A stretch of 64,000 nt of DNA from Pseudomonas frederiksbergensis (GTDB lineage Bacteria; Pseudomonadota; Gammaproteobacteria; Pseudomonadales; Pseudomonadaceae): assembly GCF_001874645.1 (NCBI RefSeq), contig NZ_CP017886.1, forward strand, positions 2,480,001 to 2,544,000, written 5' to 3'. Below the pieces are notes generated by a model. That model did not search any database. It saw only the letters and a list, made by a program, of their open reading frames with translations, and was not told where the DNA came from. Made by a program: the position numbers and the translations under genes. Positions 52,478 to 63,892 of the stretch are shown here, piece by piece. The number at the start of each line of letters is the position of its first letter. Position 1 is the first letter of the stretch.

Positions 52478-55048
52478 TCAGGCCGGTAGCGCCTGGGACG
52501 TTGCCGGCTTGAGTGGCAACAACGGTGCGTGAGGGTCGGCTTTCACCGACGCTCGCCAGGCATCCAGCCACTCGGCATGACCTTCGCTCCAGACCTGCTC
52601 ATGCAGGCGACCCAGTGCCACCGGATCGCTCAGCAGTTGCAGGCGCTCATGGTTGTTCAACCCGGCAGGCCCGGCTTTCAGCGCATGCCGCACCCGCTCG
52701 ATACGCAGCCACTCGATCGGCTCGGCCTGACCGTGACGCGAAGTCGCCAGCGCGCAAGCCAGGGCATTCTGCTGCGGATCGACCACTGCCCGGATGAAGC
52801 CGTCGTTCAGCGCGTGCCAACGGTTTTCGTGGGTGTACTGGTCGGTTGCCAGCAAGGCCTGCGGCGGTGCGTATTCCTCAGGGATCAGGAACAGGCTTTC
52901 GTCACGGGATTTGAGGCCCAGTTTCACGCGGCTGGAGATCACCGACACCGGGATCGACAGCATCAACGAACCGACGATCGGTACCAGCCACCAGAGGAAG
53001 CTTGGGTTCAGCCAGATCACCAGCAAGGCCCAGAAAAAGCCCAGCAAGGTTTGCGGACCGTGGCGGCGCACCGCTTCGCTCCACGGTGTGGAGTCGTCGT
53101 CACGTTGCGGCGAGTTCCAGGTCGCAGCCCAGCCGAGAAACGCGGCGAGTACGAAACGGGTGTGGAAGATCATCCGCACCGGCGCCAGCAGCATGGAGAA
53201 CAACATCTCCAGCAGCATCGACAGGGTTACCTTGAACTTGCCGCCGAACTCTTTCGCGCCCTTGGCCCAGATCAGGATGATGCTCAGCAACTTCGGCAGG
53301 AACAGCAGCACGATGGTCGTCGAGAACAGCGCAACGGCCTTGTCCGGGTGCCATTGTGGCCACAGCGGATACAGCTGTCGCGGCTCCATGAAGTACTGCG
53401 GCTCCATCAGCGTGTTGACCGCCAGCAGCGCGGTCGACAGCACCAGGAAGAAGAACCACAGCGGTGCCGACAGGTACGACATCACGCCGGTCAGGAACAC
53501 CGCTCGGTGCACCGGGTGCATGCCCTTGACCAGGAACAGCCGGAAGTTCATCAGGTTACCGTGGCACCAGCGACGGTCACGCTTGAGTTCGTCGAGCAGG
53601 TTCGGCGGCAGTTCTTCGTAGCTGCCGGGCAGATCGTAAGCAATCCACACGCCCCAGCCTGCACGGCGCATCAGCGCCGCTTCAACGAAGTCGTGGGAAA
53701 GGATTGCCCCCGCAAACGCACCTTTACCGGGCAACGGCGCCAGGGCGCAGTGCTCGATGAACGGCTGCATGCGGATGATCGCGTTGTGGCCCCAGTAGTG
53801 GGATTCGCCCAACTGCCAGAAGTGCAGGCCAGCGGTAAACAGTGGACCGTATACCCGCGTGGCGAACTGCTGCATGCGCGCATACAGCGTGTCCATGCCC
53901 GAGGCACGTGGCGCGGTCTGAATGATCCCGGCATCCGGCGTGGCTTCCATCAAGCGCACCAGACTGGTCAGGCATTCGCCACTCATCACGCTGTCAGCGT
54001 CGAGTACGACCATGTATTTGTAATCACCGCCCCAACGACGGCAGAAGTCGTCGAGGTTGCCGCTTTTGCGTTTCACGCGGCGGCGACGGCGGCGATAGAA
54101 GATCTTGCCAAAGCCCTTGGCTTCGCGGCAGACGTCCAGCCAGGCTTGCTGCTCGGCAACGCAGATATCGGTGTCGTTACTGTCACTGAGCACAAAGAAG
54201 TCGAAGCGGTCCAGATCACCGGTGGCGGCGACCGACTCGAAGGTCGCGCGCAAACCGGCGAACACCCGCGGTACGTCTTCGTTGCAGATCGGCATCACCA
54301 ACGCGGTGCGAGCGTCCTTTGGAATCGGCTCGTTGCCGGCACTCGCGCCGGAAATGCGGTATTTGTCGTGCCCGGTGAGCAACTCGAGGAAGCCCATCAG
54401 TGCAGTCCAGAAACCGGCCGACACCCAGCAGAACAGAATCCCGAACAGAATCAGGATGCTGGTTTGCAAGGCATATGGCAGCACTTGCGTGGCCGTCTGG
54501 ATCAGCGGTTGGTGCAGGACTTCGTTGAGATCGACGAACGACCAGCCCTGGTACGGCATGATGCCTTTCATGTACCAGCCCGCGACGATGGTCTGGCCCA
54601 GCATCAACACCAGCAGAATGTAGCGGCGGATTGAACCGACAGTGCGCCAGCGAGCTGCCGGCAGCACGCGCTCATCCTTCGGCGGTGCCGGAGGATTGGT
54701 GCGACCGGTCAGCCGCCGCCAGCCACGCACCAGGATATTGGTACGCCATGGCTCGGGCACGACCTTGGTCCGACGAATCGGCGGAGTTGCCTTCAGGCAC
54801 ACCCTACCGCTGGCGTCGAGCGCCAGCATTTCGGCATCGATCAGCTCCTCGGCGGAGTTGAGGGTCAACCGGCGACCGACCGAAGCCTGGGCAGCTTCGC
54901 TCGGAGCGTCGAAGGCCTGCGACGACAGGCGCTCATGCAGTTCGCTGAAAGATTTGCAGCCCGCAAGTTCTGCGCGCTGCTCATCGGTCATTGGCAGGTG
55001 CGCCAGATACTCGCTGAGAGTTTCTGGCTGTACTTGGGAATTACTCAT
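52478..55048 (-). CDS. mdoH: Glucans biosynthesis glucosyltransferase H
   Basis: An 856-residue inner-membrane glycosyltransferase (family 2) that builds and exports the beta-glucan backbone of osmoregulated periplasmic glucans from UDP-glucose. The nucleotide-sugar site has [11 protein letters not shown], the acceptor region has [15 protein letters not shown], and the RRWCHGNLM motif (RRWxxG) is intact. Several membrane helices lie at both ends (about 140-230 and 520-710). The start overlaps mdoG by eight bases. Confidence 0.96.
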   Translation of the reverse strand: MSNSQVQPETLSEYLAHLPMTDEQRAELAGCKSFSELHERLSSQAFDAPSEAAQASVGRRLTLNSAEELIDAEMLALDASGRVCLKATPPIRRTKVVPEPWRTNILVRGWRRLTGRTNPPAPPKDERVLPAARWRTVGSIRRYILLVLMLGQTIVAGWYMKGIMPYQGWSFVDLNEVLHQPLIQTATQVLPYALQTSILILFGILFCWVSAGFWTALMGFLELLTGHDKYRISGASAGNEPIPKDARTALVMPICNEDVPRVFAGLRATFESVAATGDLDRFDFFVLSDSNDTDICVAEQQAWLDVCREAKGFGKIFYRRRRRRVKRKSGNLDDFCRRWGGDYKYMVVLDADSVMSGECLTSLVRLMEATPDAGIIQTAPRASGMDTLYARMQQFATRVYGPLFTAGLHFWQLGESHYWGHNAIIRMQPFIEHCALAPLPGKGAFAGAILSHDFVEAALMRRAGWGVWIAYDLPGSYEELPPNLLDELKRDRRWCHGNLMNFRLFLVKGMHPVHRAVFLTGVMSYLSAPLWFFFLVLSTALLAVNTLMEPQYFMEPRQLYPLWPQWHPDKAVALFSTTIVLLFLPKLLSIILIWAKGAKEFGGKFKVTLSMLLEMLFSMLLAPVRMIFHTRFVLAAFLGWAATWNSPQRDDDSTPWSEAVRRHGPQTLLGFFWALLVIWLNPSFLWWLVPIVGSLMLSIPVSVISSRVKLGLKSRDESLFLIPEEYAPPQALLATDQYTHENRWHALNDGFIRAVVDPQQNALACALATSRHGQAEPIEWLRIERVRHALKAGPAGLNNHERLQLLSDPVALGRLHEQVWSEGHAEWLDAWRASVKADPHAPLLPLKPATSQALPA

Positions 55049-56816
55049 CGGCTGGCAACTGGTAGCTCCAGGTCTCGGTCAGCACTTGTTCAGTCTTGGC
55101 TGCATCCGGGGCAGGAGGTGTGACAGGGGCTGCTTCGGCAGCGGCAGGCTGCTTGGCATCTTTGTCTTTCGTGTCTTTGGCGTCTTTATCTTTCTTCTCG
55201 AGTTGCTTGGCGGCGATCTTGTCGGCCTTGGCAATGGAAGAGTTGGCGTTCGGCAGCGAGGCCTTGACCGGCTCAGGGACTACGATGTCCTTGACCAGCG
55301 CCGCACGCATCTCGGTGGACTTGCTCGGGTCCTTGATCTTCATGCGCAGGGTCAGGCGCCAGCCCTGGGTTTCAGGGTTGTAACGCACGCCGTTCTCGAC
55401 CACCTCAGCGTTGTCACCCACACTGACCTGGCTACGAACAGGTGCGTCTTCTGGCAGTGCCTTGAGGGCCGGACCCGCGAAGTCCACCAGGTAGGCAACG
55501 CTGCCATCCGGCTGACGAATCAGGTTGGACTGCTTCACGTCACCGGTGGAACGCAGGGTCTGTTGAACCCAGGCGCTGTCCGGCGAATGCAGGGCAGCTT
55601 CGTCGATGGTCCAGTGCAGACGGTAGGCGAAGTCCAGCGGTTGACCTGGCTCAGGCAGTTTTTCCGGGCTCCAGAATGCAACGATGTTGTCGTTGGTTTC
55701 GTCGGCGGTCGGGATCTCTACGAGGTCTACAGTACCTTTGCCCCAGTCACCCTGAGGCTCGATCCAGGCGCTTGGGCGCTTGTCGTAGCGGTCATCGAGG
55801 TCTTCGTAGTGGCTGAAGTCACGACCCCGTTGCAGCAGACCAAAACCACGCGGGTTCTCAACCGAAAAGTTGCTGACGGCCAGGTGTTTCGGGTTGTTCA
55901 GTGGGCGCCAGATCCACTCGCCGTTGCCGGCATGGATCGACAGACCGCTGGAATCGTGCAGTTCGCGACGGTAGTTGAGGACTTTCGACGGCTGGTTGGC
56001 GCCGAACAGGAACATGCTGGTCAGTGGCGCGATTCCCAGTTTGCTGACCTTGTCACGCAGGAACATCTGCGCCTTGACGTCGACAATGGTATCGCTGCCC
56101 GGACGCAGGGTCAGGCGATAGGCACCGGTGGCACGCGGCGAATCCAGCAGGGCGTAGATCACCAGGTGCTTGTCGGTCGGCTTGGGTTGCGCAATCCAGA
56201 ACTCGGTGAAACGCGGGAACTCTTCACCGGACGGCAGCGCAGTGTCGATCGCCAGGCCTCGGGCAGACAGGCCATAGGTATGGCCTTTGCCGACGACGCG
56301 GAAGTAACTCGCGCCGAGCATGGTCATGATTTCGTCTTGCTTGTCGGCCTTGTTGATCGGGTACAGCACGCGAAAGCCTGCATAACCCAGCTTTTCGGTG
56401 GATTTAGGATCGAACTTCACGTCGCCGAAATCGAAACGACTCGGGTCGTACTTGATCTCTTCAACGGTGTTGGCGGTGATTTCGTTGATCTTCACCGGCG
56501 TGTCGAAGTGCATGCCCTGGTGATAGAACGACAGCTTGAACGGGGTTTTCTGATCGGCCCATTCGGCTTTTTCGGTCAGGAAGCGAATTTTCTGATAGTC
56601 CGCGAATTTCATTTCACGGAATTCGTTCGGCAGATTGCTGCGCGGGGCTTCGTATTTCTGCCCGGCCAGCTCTTTTGCCTTGGCCGACACATCATCCAGA
56701 TTGAATGCCCAAAGCTGGCCGGCGCTGAGCAGGCAAAGCAAAGCAGAGCCCGTCACCAGTGCGTTTCGTAACCGTTTGGCAGACAATTTTGGTGCATTAC
56801 AGGGACTAACAATCAC
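55041..56816 (-). CDS. mdoG: Glucans biosynthesis protein G
   Basis: A 591-residue periplasmic protein needed for osmoregulated periplasmic glucan backbone assembly, probably shaping or branching chains. The signal peptide ends after QLWA; mature [18 protein letters not shown] is typical. The C-terminal tail after about residue 540 is Lys/Asp/Ala rich and low complexity. The GTG at 56816 has GAGGG six bases upstream and gives the N-terminus seen in relatives; the ATG nine codons upstream is less likely. First gene of mdoGH. The 277-base gap upstream holds no other gene that I can see. Confidence 0.94.
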   Translation of the reverse strand: MIVSPCNAPKLSAKRLRNALVTGSALLCLLSAGQLWAFNLDDVSAKAKELAGQKYEAPRSNLPNEFREMKFADYQKIRFLTEKAEWADQKTPFKLSFYHQGMHFDTPVKINEITANTVEEIKYDPSRFDFGDVKFDPKSTEKLGYAGFRVLYPINKADKQDEIMTMLGASYFRVVGKGHTYGLSARGLAIDTALPSGEEFPRFTEFWIAQPKPTDKHLVIYALLDSPRATGAYRLTLRPGSDTIVDVKAQMFLRDKVSKLGIAPLTSMFLFGANQPSKVLNYRRELHDSSGLSIHAGNGEWIWRPLNNPKHLAVSNFSVENPRGFGLLQRGRDFSHYEDLDDRYDKRPSAWIEPQGDWGKGTVDLVEIPTADETNDNIVAFWSPEKLPEPGQPLDFAYRLHWTIDEAALHSPDSAWVQQTLRSTGDVKQSNLIRQPDGSVAYLVDFAGPALKALPEDAPVRSQVSVGDNAEVVENGVRYNPETQGWRLTLRMKIKDPSKSTEMRAALVKDIVVPEPVKASLPNANSSIAKADKIAAKQLEKKDKDAKDTKDKDAKQPAAAEAAPVTPPAPDAAKTEQVLTETWSYQLPADE

Positions 56817-57093
56817 GAGCAACCCTCGCCGAAAACAGATCAAAAAACCAACGGCTAGCTATCTATGTGCCAGGTTGGCGAGCATTGTTCCGACTCCGAT
56901 GGGGCTAAATGATTCCCCAAACGGTTCCGGACAAGTCTCTACCTAAGTCAAAAATGGGCCAACGAACGCTGATCCCCGTAGCGCGGGATTATCTAGTAGG
57001 CCGCGTTACAACGCATCAGGGGTAACAAAGTATTTATCGCGAAAAACCCCTATTTTCGACCGAAACACGCCTGAAAAGATGTTTCAAGCACCT

Positions 57094-57531
57094 TCAGGTC
57101 TGTAACAGGAAGGTTACCGGGCCATCATTGACCAGATGCACCTGCATGTCTGCGCCAAATTTACCTGATGCCACTTTGCCATGAACCTGCTGCGCTTTGG
57201 CTAATATATAGTCAAAAAGCTCTTCTCCCAGTGCCGGTGGGGCAGCGGTAGAAAAGCTCGGACGCAAACCATTTTTGGTATCGGCGGCCAAGGTGAACTG
57301 CGAGACCAACAGCAAACCACCGCCGACTTCGGCCAAGGACAGATTCATCTTGCCCTCGGCGTCACTGAATACCCGATAGTTAAGCAGCTTATGCAGAAGT
57401 TTGTCGGCGCTGGCCCGAGTGTCTTGCGGCTCGACCGCCACCAGCACCAGCAAACCCTGGTCTACCGCGCCAACAATTTCTCCCGCCACTTCGACGCGCG
57501 CGCCTCGCACGCGTTGTAACAGGCCCTTCAT
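57094..57531 (-). CDS. dtd: D-aminoacyl-tRNA deacylase
   Basis: A 145-residue dimeric enzyme that removes D-amino acids and glycine wrongly joined to tRNA. The SQFTLAAD motif and the NDGPVTFLL (GPxT) motif, which together form the active site, are both present, and length is typical. Its start overlaps the pip stop by four bases (ATGA). Confidence 0.96.
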   Translation of the reverse strand: MKGLLQRVRGARVEVAGEIVGAVDQGLLVLVAVEPQDTRASADKLLHKLLNYRVFSDAEGKMNLSLAEVGGGLLLVSQFTLAADTKNGLRPSFSTAAPPALGEELFDYILAKAQQVHGKVASGKFGADMQVHLVNDGPVTFLLQT

Positions 57532-58499
57532 GCTTCTTCAGGCGGCAGATCAAGCAAACGCCGGGCCATCTGACTGGCCGCACGTACCAATGCATCGGTG
57601 ATACCCGGCTCGGACGCCGCGTGTCCGGCATCGCGGATCACCTGCAGTTCGCTGTTCGGCCAGGCCTGATGCAGTTCCCAGGCGTTGTCCAGCGGGCAGA
57701 TCACGTCGTACCGGCCGTGAACGATGACACCCGGCAAATGGGCGATCTTGCCCATGTCGCGAATCAGCTGGTTCGGCTCGAGGAACGCGTTGTTGGTGAA
57801 GTAGTGGCATTCGATCCGGGCGATCGACAGCGCGCGCTGTGGCTCGGAGAAGCGGTCGACCACCATCGGGTTCGGACGCAGGGTAGCCGTGCGGCCTTCC
57901 CAGGTCGACCAGGCCTTGGCCGCGTGCATCTGGGCAATCTGATCGTTGCCGATCAAGCGTTTGTGGAATGCGCTGAGCAGGTCGTCGCGCTCGTCCAGCG
58001 GGATCGGTGCGATGTAGTCCTGCCAGTAATCCGGGAACAGACGGCTCGCACCGGACTGGTAGAACCATTCGATTTCCTGCGGACGGCAGAGAAAGATCCC
58101 GCGCAGGATCAGACCGTGCACACGCTCCGGGTGGGTTTGTGCGTAGGCCAGGGCCAGGGTCGAACCCCAGGAGCCGCCGAACAGCACCCATTTGTCTATC
58201 CCTAAGTGCTGGCGGATCCGCTCAAGATCGGCGACCAGATCCCAGGTGGTATTGTTTTCGAGGTTGGCGTGCGGGGTGGAACGGCCGCAACCGCGCTGAT
58301 CGAACGTAACAATGCGATACAGGTTCGGATCGAAGTAGCGCCGACTCTGCGCATCACAACCAGCCCCCGGGCCGCCGTGAATGAACACCACCGGCAAACC
58401 TTCCGGTGAACCGCTTTCGTCGACGTACAGCGTGTGTATTTTATCGACAGCCAGATCGTGCCGGGCGTGGGGTTTGATCTGCGGGTACAAAGTCTGCAT
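57528..58499 (-). CDS. pip: Proline iminopeptidase
   Basis: A 323-residue alpha/beta hydrolase that removes N-terminal proline from peptides. The oxyanion segment is IHGGPGAGC, the nucleophile Ser lies in [15 protein letters not shown], the catalytic Asp in [10 protein letters not shown] and the His in [10 protein letters not shown]. First gene of pip-dtd. No signal peptide, so cytoplasmic. Confidence 0.96.
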   Translation of the reverse strand: MQTLYPQIKPHARHDLAVDKIHTLYVDESGSPEGLPVVFIHGGPGAGCDAQSRRYFDPNLYRIVTFDQRGCGRSTPHANLENNTTWDLVADLERIRQHLGIDKWVLFGGSWGSTLALAYAQTHPERVHGLILRGIFLCRPQEIEWFYQSGASRLFPDYWQDYIAPIPLDERDDLLSAFHKRLIGNDQIAQMHAAKAWSTWEGRTATLRPNPMVVDRFSEPQRALSIARIECHYFTNNAFLEPNQLIRDMGKIAHLPGVIVHGRYDVICPLDNAWELHQAWPNSELQVIRDAGHAASEPGITDALVRAASQMARRLLDLPPEEA

Positions 58500-58749
58500 T
58501 GCGCACTCCGTAAGGGGTCGAGGTCATCCCTGGGGGACTTCAATTATTCTGCCGTCCGGCATCATAAACCCGAATTACGTGAATGAGCATGCCCGCAAAA
58601 AATCAGACTTCGCTTACAAGAAAACGATGCAAATACGCCAACAGGTTTTCATAGAGCCGATCCACTTCGGCGACCTGGCCACGCGCCCCGCGTCTGAACG
58701 ACAAAAGCGCCCTGAGGCGACCGTTTCTTGCACGGTTCGCGACTGCCGG

Positions 58750-58844
58750 AAAAGATCGCAGCCTGCGGCAGCTCCTACAGGGGAATGCGTCCGTCGTAGA
58801 AGCTGCCGCAGGTTCGGGCCGCGTTCGGACGATCTTTTGATCTT
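58750..58844. repeat. Hybrid REPIN: standard unit paired with long variant
   Basis: A standard unit at 58750-58778 faces the long variant at 58798-58844 (with the TCCGAACGCGGCCCGA insert seen at 28823-28870). It abuts the hutG stop. The 344 bases between pip and hutG hold only this and no gene seen. Confidence 0.85.
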
Positions 58845-59647
58845 CATCCCCCGAAGTGCTTCTGCCCCCACGCCAACAACCCTTGCAGCAACTCCTTCAA
58901 CACCACTTGTGTCGGCGCTGCCAGGTCCGGGCGATAGCGGAACGGCTCGACCTCTTCCATGTAGGTGCACTGCCCCAGCTCCAGCTGCACCGCATGGATG
59001 TTCTCGGCCGGATTACCGTAATGACGGGTGATGTGGCCGCCCTTGAAGCGCCCGTTGAGCACATGACTGTAGTCGGGATGCCTGGCGCAGATGGCTTCCA
59101 ACTGGCTGGCCAGCTGTGGATCGCAACTGGCGCCGTTGAAGGTGCCGAGGTTGAAGTCCGGCAGCTTGCCGTCGAACAGGTGCGGGATCACCGAGCGGAT
59201 CGAATGCGCGTCGAACAGCAGCGCATAGCCGAACTCGGCCTTCAGCCGCGCCAGTTCTTGCTGCAAAGTGCTGTGGTACGGCGTCCAGACCTTTTCCAGG
59301 TAGGTCGCACGTTCCGCCGCCGATGGCTCCAGCCCTTCGCGGAACAACGGCACGCCGTCGAACAACGTTGCCGGGTACAGACCGGTGGTCGCACCGACAT
59401 ACAACGGCTTGTCGTCGGACGGCCGATTGAGGTCGATGACGAACCGCGAATACTCGGCGGCCAGGGTGCTGGCCCCCAGCTCGGCGGCGAATTCGTAGAG
59501 CGTGGGAATATGCCAGTCGGTGTCCGGCAGGCTTTGCGCCTCGGGGATCAAACCGGCTTCAACCGCAGGCGTCAGACGCACGCCAGCGTGAGGCATGCTG
59601 ATCAGCAGCGGCACCCGGCCTTGTTTGAAGTTCAGAACCTTATCCAC
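58844..59647 (-). CDS. hutG: N-formylglutamate deformylase
   Basis: A 267-residue hydrolase giving glutamate and formate in the five-step Pseudomonas histidine pathway. [20 protein letters not shown] begins the protein and the metal or active-site region [13 protein letters not shown] is intact, with [10 protein letters not shown] later. The GTG at 59647, with GGAG seven bases upstream, gives the usual length. Because hutI upstream carries a frameshift, the same frame is open through both genes, producing a 672-codon fused ORF; an independent start at 59647 is still well supported. Confidence 0.93.
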   Translation of the reverse strand: MDKVLNFKQGRVPLLISMPHAGVRLTPAVEAGLIPEAQSLPDTDWHIPTLYEFAAELGASTLAAEYSRFVIDLNRPSDDKPLYVGATTGLYPATLFDGVPLFREGLEPSAAERATYLEKVWTPYHSTLQQELARLKAEFGYALLFDAHSIRSVIPHLFDGKLPDFNLGTFNGASCDPQLASQLEAICARHPDYSHVLNGRFKGGHITRHYGNPAENIHAVQLELGQCTYMEEVEPFRYRPDLAAPTQVVLKELLQGLLAWGQKHFGG

Positions 59648-59660
59648 AACCGTTCTCCTA

Positions 59661-60862
59661 TCACTCGACTTCAACGCCGTGACGCACGACGCGTTTTTCC
59701 AGGTCTCCACCCAACCAGTACGACAGGTCGGCTGGGCGATCGATCTGCCAGGCCACGAAGTCGGCCACTTTGCCGACTTCGAGCGAGCCATGGGTTTGCT
59801 CCATGCCCAATGCCGTGGCGGCGTGAATGGTCGCGCCGGCCAGAGCCTCTTCCGGGTCATGCGGAAACAGGTGCAGGCCATGTTCAGCATCAACCGAACC
59901 GACAACGCCGGCGAGGTGCCAGGATTGAGGTCGCTGGCAATGGCGATTTTCACCCCGTGCTTGCGCAAGGCATCCATCGGCGGCAATTGGGTTTCACGCA
60001 GGAAGTAGAAGGCCCCCGGTAGCAACACCGCAACGGTGCCGTTTGCTGCCATGGCGATGGCGTCCTCTTCGGTCATGAACTCCAGATGATCGGCCGACAA
60101 TGCGTGATAACGAGCCGCCAGGCTGGAGCCGTGCAAGGACGACAGTTGCTCGGCATGCAGCTTCACCGGCAAACCGAGTTGCTGCGCAGCGACGAACACC
60201 CGCTCGACCTGCGCAGGCGAGAACGCCAGGTATTCGCAGAACGCATCCACCGCGTCCACCAGACCTTCAGCGGCCAGTGCCGGCAGCATTTCGGCGCAGA
60301 TGTGGTCGATGTAGTCGTCGGCGCGGTCAGCGTACTCCGGCGGCAAGGCGTGAGCGGCCAGGCAGGTGCTGCGCACACTGACCGGCAGTTCAGCGCCGAG
60401 GCGACGGATTACCCGCAGGATTTTCCGCTCGCTGGCCAGGTCGAGGCCATAACCGGATTTCATCTCGATGCTGGTCACGCCATCGCGCAGCAGGCTTTTC
60501 AGACGTTTCTTCGCACTGGCGAACAGTTCGTCCTCGGTCGCCGCACGCGTGGCGCGCACGGTGCTGGCGATGCCGCCACCGGCCGCTGCGATTTCTGCGT
60601 AGCTCACGCCTTGCAGGCGTTGCTCGAACTCGCCGCTGCGGTTGCCACCGAACACCGCGTGGGTGTGGCAGTCGATCAGGCCCGGAGTGACCCAGGCCCC
60701 CGCGAGGTCATGGACCTCGGGGTACTCACCGGACGGCAGTTCGCTACGTGGGCCGATCCACTCAATGTGCGCTCCTGACGTCACGATGGCGGCATCCTCG
60801 ATGATCGAGTAAGTGCCCTGCGCCATGCTTGCAACGTGGCAGTGTTGCCAGAGAGTTTTCAT
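59661..60862 (-). pseudogene. hutI: Imidazolonepropionase, frameshifted in its 3' third
   Basis: Hydrolyses 4-imidazolone-5-propionate to formiminoglutamate in histidine breakdown. The first 336 residues read well: [12 protein letters not shown] (metal His-x-His), [10 protein letters not shown] and [17 protein letters not shown] are intact. At about 59853-59857 one C is missing (ACCCGGAAG for ACCCCGGAAG) and the normal ending ([19 protein letters not shown] ... VRHGVEVE, stop at 59661) moves to another frame. Adding one C would restore about 400 residues, the family length. Real loss or sequencing error remains open. Confidence 0.85.
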
Positions 60863-60878
60863 CCGAGGCCTCCGTTAG

Positions 60879-62288
60879 TTATCGATGAGAAAAAGAAGGA
60901 TCACGCGCGATCAGGGCCGCCTGCCCTGCCGCCGGTTTGACCCACGTCAGGTAGGCCAGTACCAGCAACACGATCCAGACCACGCCGACGATCAGCGCCG
61001 CTTGGGTATCCGGGAAATAGCCCAGCACGCCGAAGACAAACAACATGAAGGCAATCGCCGCCATCGGCGCATAAGGCCAGAACGGTACCGGGAATTTCAG
61101 TTGCGCAACTTGCTCGGCGGTCATGGAGCGACGCATCGCCACCTGAGTGAACAGAATCATCAGCCAGACCCAAACGGTAGCAAAGGTCGCAATGGACGCG
61201 ATCAACAGAAAGACATTTTCCGGGATCAGGTAGTTCAGCAACACGCCCAACAGCAACGCGACGCTCATCACGACCACGGTCATCCATGGCACACCGTGAC
61301 GCGACAACTGGGCAAAGGCCTTCGGCGCATGACCTTGTTCGGCCAGGCCGTACATCATGCGGCCGGCGCCGAAGATGTCACTGTTGATCGCCGACACCGC
61401 GGCCGAGATCACCACAATGTTGAGTACGGTCGCGGCCGAGCTGATGCCCAGATTGTCGAAAATCTGCACGAACGGGCTGCCTTGGCTGCCGATCTGCTGC
61501 CATGGAAAGATCGACATCAGCACGAACAGGGTCAGCACATAGAACAGCAGAATGCGCAGCGGCACGGCGTTGATCGCCTTGGGTAGCACGCTCTGCGGGT
61601 CTTTGGCTTCACCCGCGGTAACGCCGATGATTTCGATGCCGCCGAAGGCAAACATCACTACGGCAAACGAAGCAATCAAGCCACCAAAGCCATTCGGCAT
61701 GAAGCCGCCCTGGGTCCAGAGATTGGTGATGCTGGTGACTTGGGAGCCTGGCGCATGGCTGATACCGAACAGCATGATGCCGAAGCCGCCGAGAATCATC
61801 GCTACGATCGCCGCCACCTTGAGCAGCGAAAACCAGAACTCCATTTCGCCGAAGACTTTGACGTTGCACAGGTTCAGGCCGCCGATCACCGAAACGATGC
61901 CGAGCACCCAGATCCAGCGCGCGACTTCCGGAAACCAGAAGCCCATGTAAATGCCGAAAGCGGTGACGTCGGCCAGACCGACGATGACCATTTCAAAGGC
62001 GTAGGTCCACCCCAGAATGAAGCCTGCCATCGGTCCCAGGTAAGTGCTGGCGTATTGACCGAAAGAACCTGCGACCGGGTTGTGCACGGCCATCTCGCCG
62101 AGGGCACGCATGACCATGAACACCGCTGCGCCACCGATCAGGTAGGCAAGCAGCACCGCAGGACCGGCCATCTGGATGGCCGAGGCAGAACCATAAAACA
62201 GCCCGGTGCCGATCGCCGACCCCAGCGCCATGAAGCGAATATGTCGGGCAGATAGCCCGCGTTTCAAGCCGTTTGCTGGCTTTTGCAT
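60879..62288 (-). CDS. Amino-acid permease, HutT-like (probable histidine transporter)
   Basis: A 469-residue APC-superfamily permease with 12 expected membrane helices. [20 protein letters not shown] opens the first helix with its conserved GSAIGTG, and the AGP, GEM and ITGIE-like ([16 protein letters not shown]) segments follow. Its place between hutH and hutI points to histidine uptake, as for HutT in other pseudomonads; substrate by sequence alone would be only 'basic or aromatic amino acid'. The ATG has AAGGA upstream and starts 71 bases past the hutH stop. Confidence 0.9.
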   Translation of the reverse strand: MQKPANGLKRGLSARHIRFMALGSAIGTGLFYGSASAIQMAGPAVLLAYLIGGAAVFMVMRALGEMAVHNPVAGSFGQYASTYLGPMAGFILGWTYAFEMVIVGLADVTAFGIYMGFWFPEVARWIWVLGIVSVIGGLNLCNVKVFGEMEFWFSLLKVAAIVAMILGGFGIMLFGISHAPGSQVTSITNLWTQGGFMPNGFGGLIASFAVVMFAFGGIEIIGVTAGEAKDPQSVLPKAINAVPLRILLFYVLTLFVLMSIFPWQQIGSQGSPFVQIFDNLGISSAATVLNIVVISAAVSAINSDIFGAGRMMYGLAEQGHAPKAFAQLSRHGVPWMTVVVMSVALLLGVLLNYLIPENVFLLIASIATFATVWVWLMILFTQVAMRRSMTAEQVAQLKFPVPFWPYAPMAAIAFMLFVFGVLGYFPDTQAALIVGVVWIVLLVLAYLTWVKPAAGQAALIARDPSFSHR

Positions 62289-62301
62289 TTCTCGTCCTTA
62301 G

Positions 62302-62309
62302 TTATTTTT
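62302..62309 (-). promoter_or_regulatory. Possible CA motif before the HutT-like gene
   Basis: On the minus strand AAAAATAA fits AANAANAA and lies just upstream of the ribosome site. Hut genes are under Crc control in pseudomonads, so a role in catabolite repression is plausible; the motif is short and A-rich by chance is possible. Confidence 0.3.
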
Positions 62310-62321
62310 ATCGGCGGAAAT

Positions 62322-62352
62322 GATCGTTCCCACGCTCCGCGTGGGAACGATC
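62322..62352. repeat. Perfect short palindrome, third family
   Basis: GATCGTTCCCACG and CGTGGGAACGATC are perfect inverses around CTCCG. It matches the copy at 51345-51371. It lies between hutH and the permease gene, within what should be one operon. Confidence 0.88.
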
Positions 62353-62359
62353 CGGTCGC

Positions 62360-63892
62360 TTACAGACTTGGCAACAGCTTCGCCATCACCAGCTCATTCA
62401 AGCAACGCGAAGCCAGCAGTTCGATCGCGGCGTTGATGTCCGGTGCAAAGAAACGGTCCTTCTCGTAGAACGGTACTTTGGCGCGCAGGGTGCTGCGGGC
62501 TTTTTCCAGTTTCGACGAAGTCTTCAGACCATCCCGCAGGTCCAGACCCTGGCACGCGGCCAGCCACTCGACAGCCAGAACGCCGCGAGTGTTTTCAGCC
62601 ATTTCCCACAGACGCTTACCTGCGGCGGGTGCCATGGAAACATGGTCTTCCTGGTTGGCGGAAGTCGGCAGGCTGTCCACCGAATGCGGATGCGCCAGTG
62701 CCTTGTTTTCGCTGGCCAGAGCAGCAGCGGTTACCTGGGCGATCATGAAGCCGGAGTTCACGCCACCGTTGGCCACCAGGAACGGCGGCAGTTGCGACAT
62801 GTGCTTGTCCATCATCAGCGAGATGCGACGCTCGCTCAGGGAACCGATTTCAGCGATGGCCAGCGCCATGTTGTCGGCCGCCATGGCAACCGGTTCGGCG
62901 TGGAAGTTACCGCCGGAGATCACGTCACCTTCAGCCGCGAAGACCAACGGGTTATCCGAAACAGCGTTGGCTTCGATTGCCAGCACTTCAGCGGCCTGAC
63001 GGAACTGAGTCAGGCAGGCGCCCATGACTTGTGGCTGGCAACGCAGCGAGTACGGGTCCTGAACCTTTTCGCAGTTTTCGTGCGAATCGGAAACCTGGCT
63101 GCGCTCACCCAGCAGGTCGCGGTAAGCGGCAGCGGCATCGATCTGGCCTTTTTGACCACGAGCAGCGTGAATCCGCGCATCGAACGGCGAACGCGAGCCC
63201 AGCACGGCTTCAACGGTCAGACCGCCAAGGGCCAGAGCGCCAGCGAACAGGTCTTCACCTTCGAACAGGCCACGCAGCGCGTAGGCGGTCGAAACCTGAG
63301 TACCGTTGAGCAGCGCCAGGCCTTCTTTGGCCGCCAGGGTCAGCGGCTTCAGGCCAGCCACTTTCAGCGCTTCAGTCGCTTCCAGCCATTCGCCTTTGTA
63401 ACGGGCCTTGCCTTCGCCCAGCAGCACCAGCGACATGTGGGCCAGCGGCGCCAGGTCACCGGAAGCACCGACCGAACCTTTCAATGGAATGTGCGGGTAA
63501 ACCTCGGCGTTGATCAGGGCGATCAGCGCGTCGATCACCACCCGGCGAATGCCGGAGAAACCACGGCTCAGGCTGTTGACCTTGAGCACCATGATCAGAC
63601 GCACCAGGGCGTCGCTGATCGGCTCGCCAACACCGGCAGCGTGAGACAACACCAGCGAGCGCTGGAGGTTTTCCAGGTCTTCGCTGGCAATGCGGGTCGA
63701 AGCCAGCAGGCCGAAACCGGTGTTGATGCCGTACGCGGTACGGTTTTCCACGAGGATCTGTTCCACGCAGGCAACACTGGCTTCGATCTGGGCCGACGCA
63801 CTGTCGTCGAGACGGACGTTGACCGGTTGCTGATAAACAGCACGCAGTTGGGCAAGACTCAGTTGGCCAGGGATAAGATTCAGAGCAGTCAC
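62360..63892 (-). CDS. hutH: Histidine ammonia-lyase
   Basis: A 510-residue enzyme that removes ammonia from histidine to give urocanate. The MIO prosthetic group forms from Ala143-Ser144-Gly145 in [27 protein letters not shown] and the [12 protein letters not shown] segment ([12 protein letters not shown]) are intact. The start is GTG with AAGGAG seven bases upstream. It leads the hutH-permease-hutI-hutG row on the minus strand; hutU and the regulator hutC must lie beyond the window. Confidence 0.97.
   Translation of the reverse strand: MTALNLIPGQLSLAQLRAVYQQPVNVRLDDSASAQIEASVACVEQILVENRTAYGINTGFGLLASTRIASEDLENLQRSLVLSHAAGVGEPISDALVRLIMVLKVNSLSRGFSGIRRVVIDALIALINAEVYPHIPLKGSVGASGDLAPLAHMSLVLLGEGKARYKGEWLEATEALKVAGLKPLTLAAKEGLALLNGTQVSTAYALRGLFEGEDLFAGALALGGLTVEAVLGSRSPFDARIHAARGQKGQIDAAAAYRDLLGERSQVSDSHENCEKVQDPYSLRCQPQVMGACLTQFRQAAEVLAIEANAVSDNPLVFAAEGDVISGGNFHAEPVAMAADNMALAIAEIGSLSERRISLMMDKHMSQLPPFLVANGGVNSGFMIAQVTAAALASENKALAHPHSVDSLPTSANQEDHVSMAPAAGKRLWEMAENTRGVLAVEWLAACQGLDLRDGLKTSSKLEKARSTLRAKVPFYEKDRFFAPDINAAIELLASRCLNELVMAKLLPSL

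Noticed and set aside
56817..57093. A gene or small RNA in the mdoG upstream gap
   Set aside because: No open frame with a ribosome site, no clear promoter-terminator pair; only a likely long mdoG leader.
58844..60862. A natural HutI-HutG fusion protein
   Set aside because: The join is best explained by one missing base: the normal hutI ending, stop, ribosome site and hutG start are all present in the other frame. Kept as a finding but not annotated as one gene.
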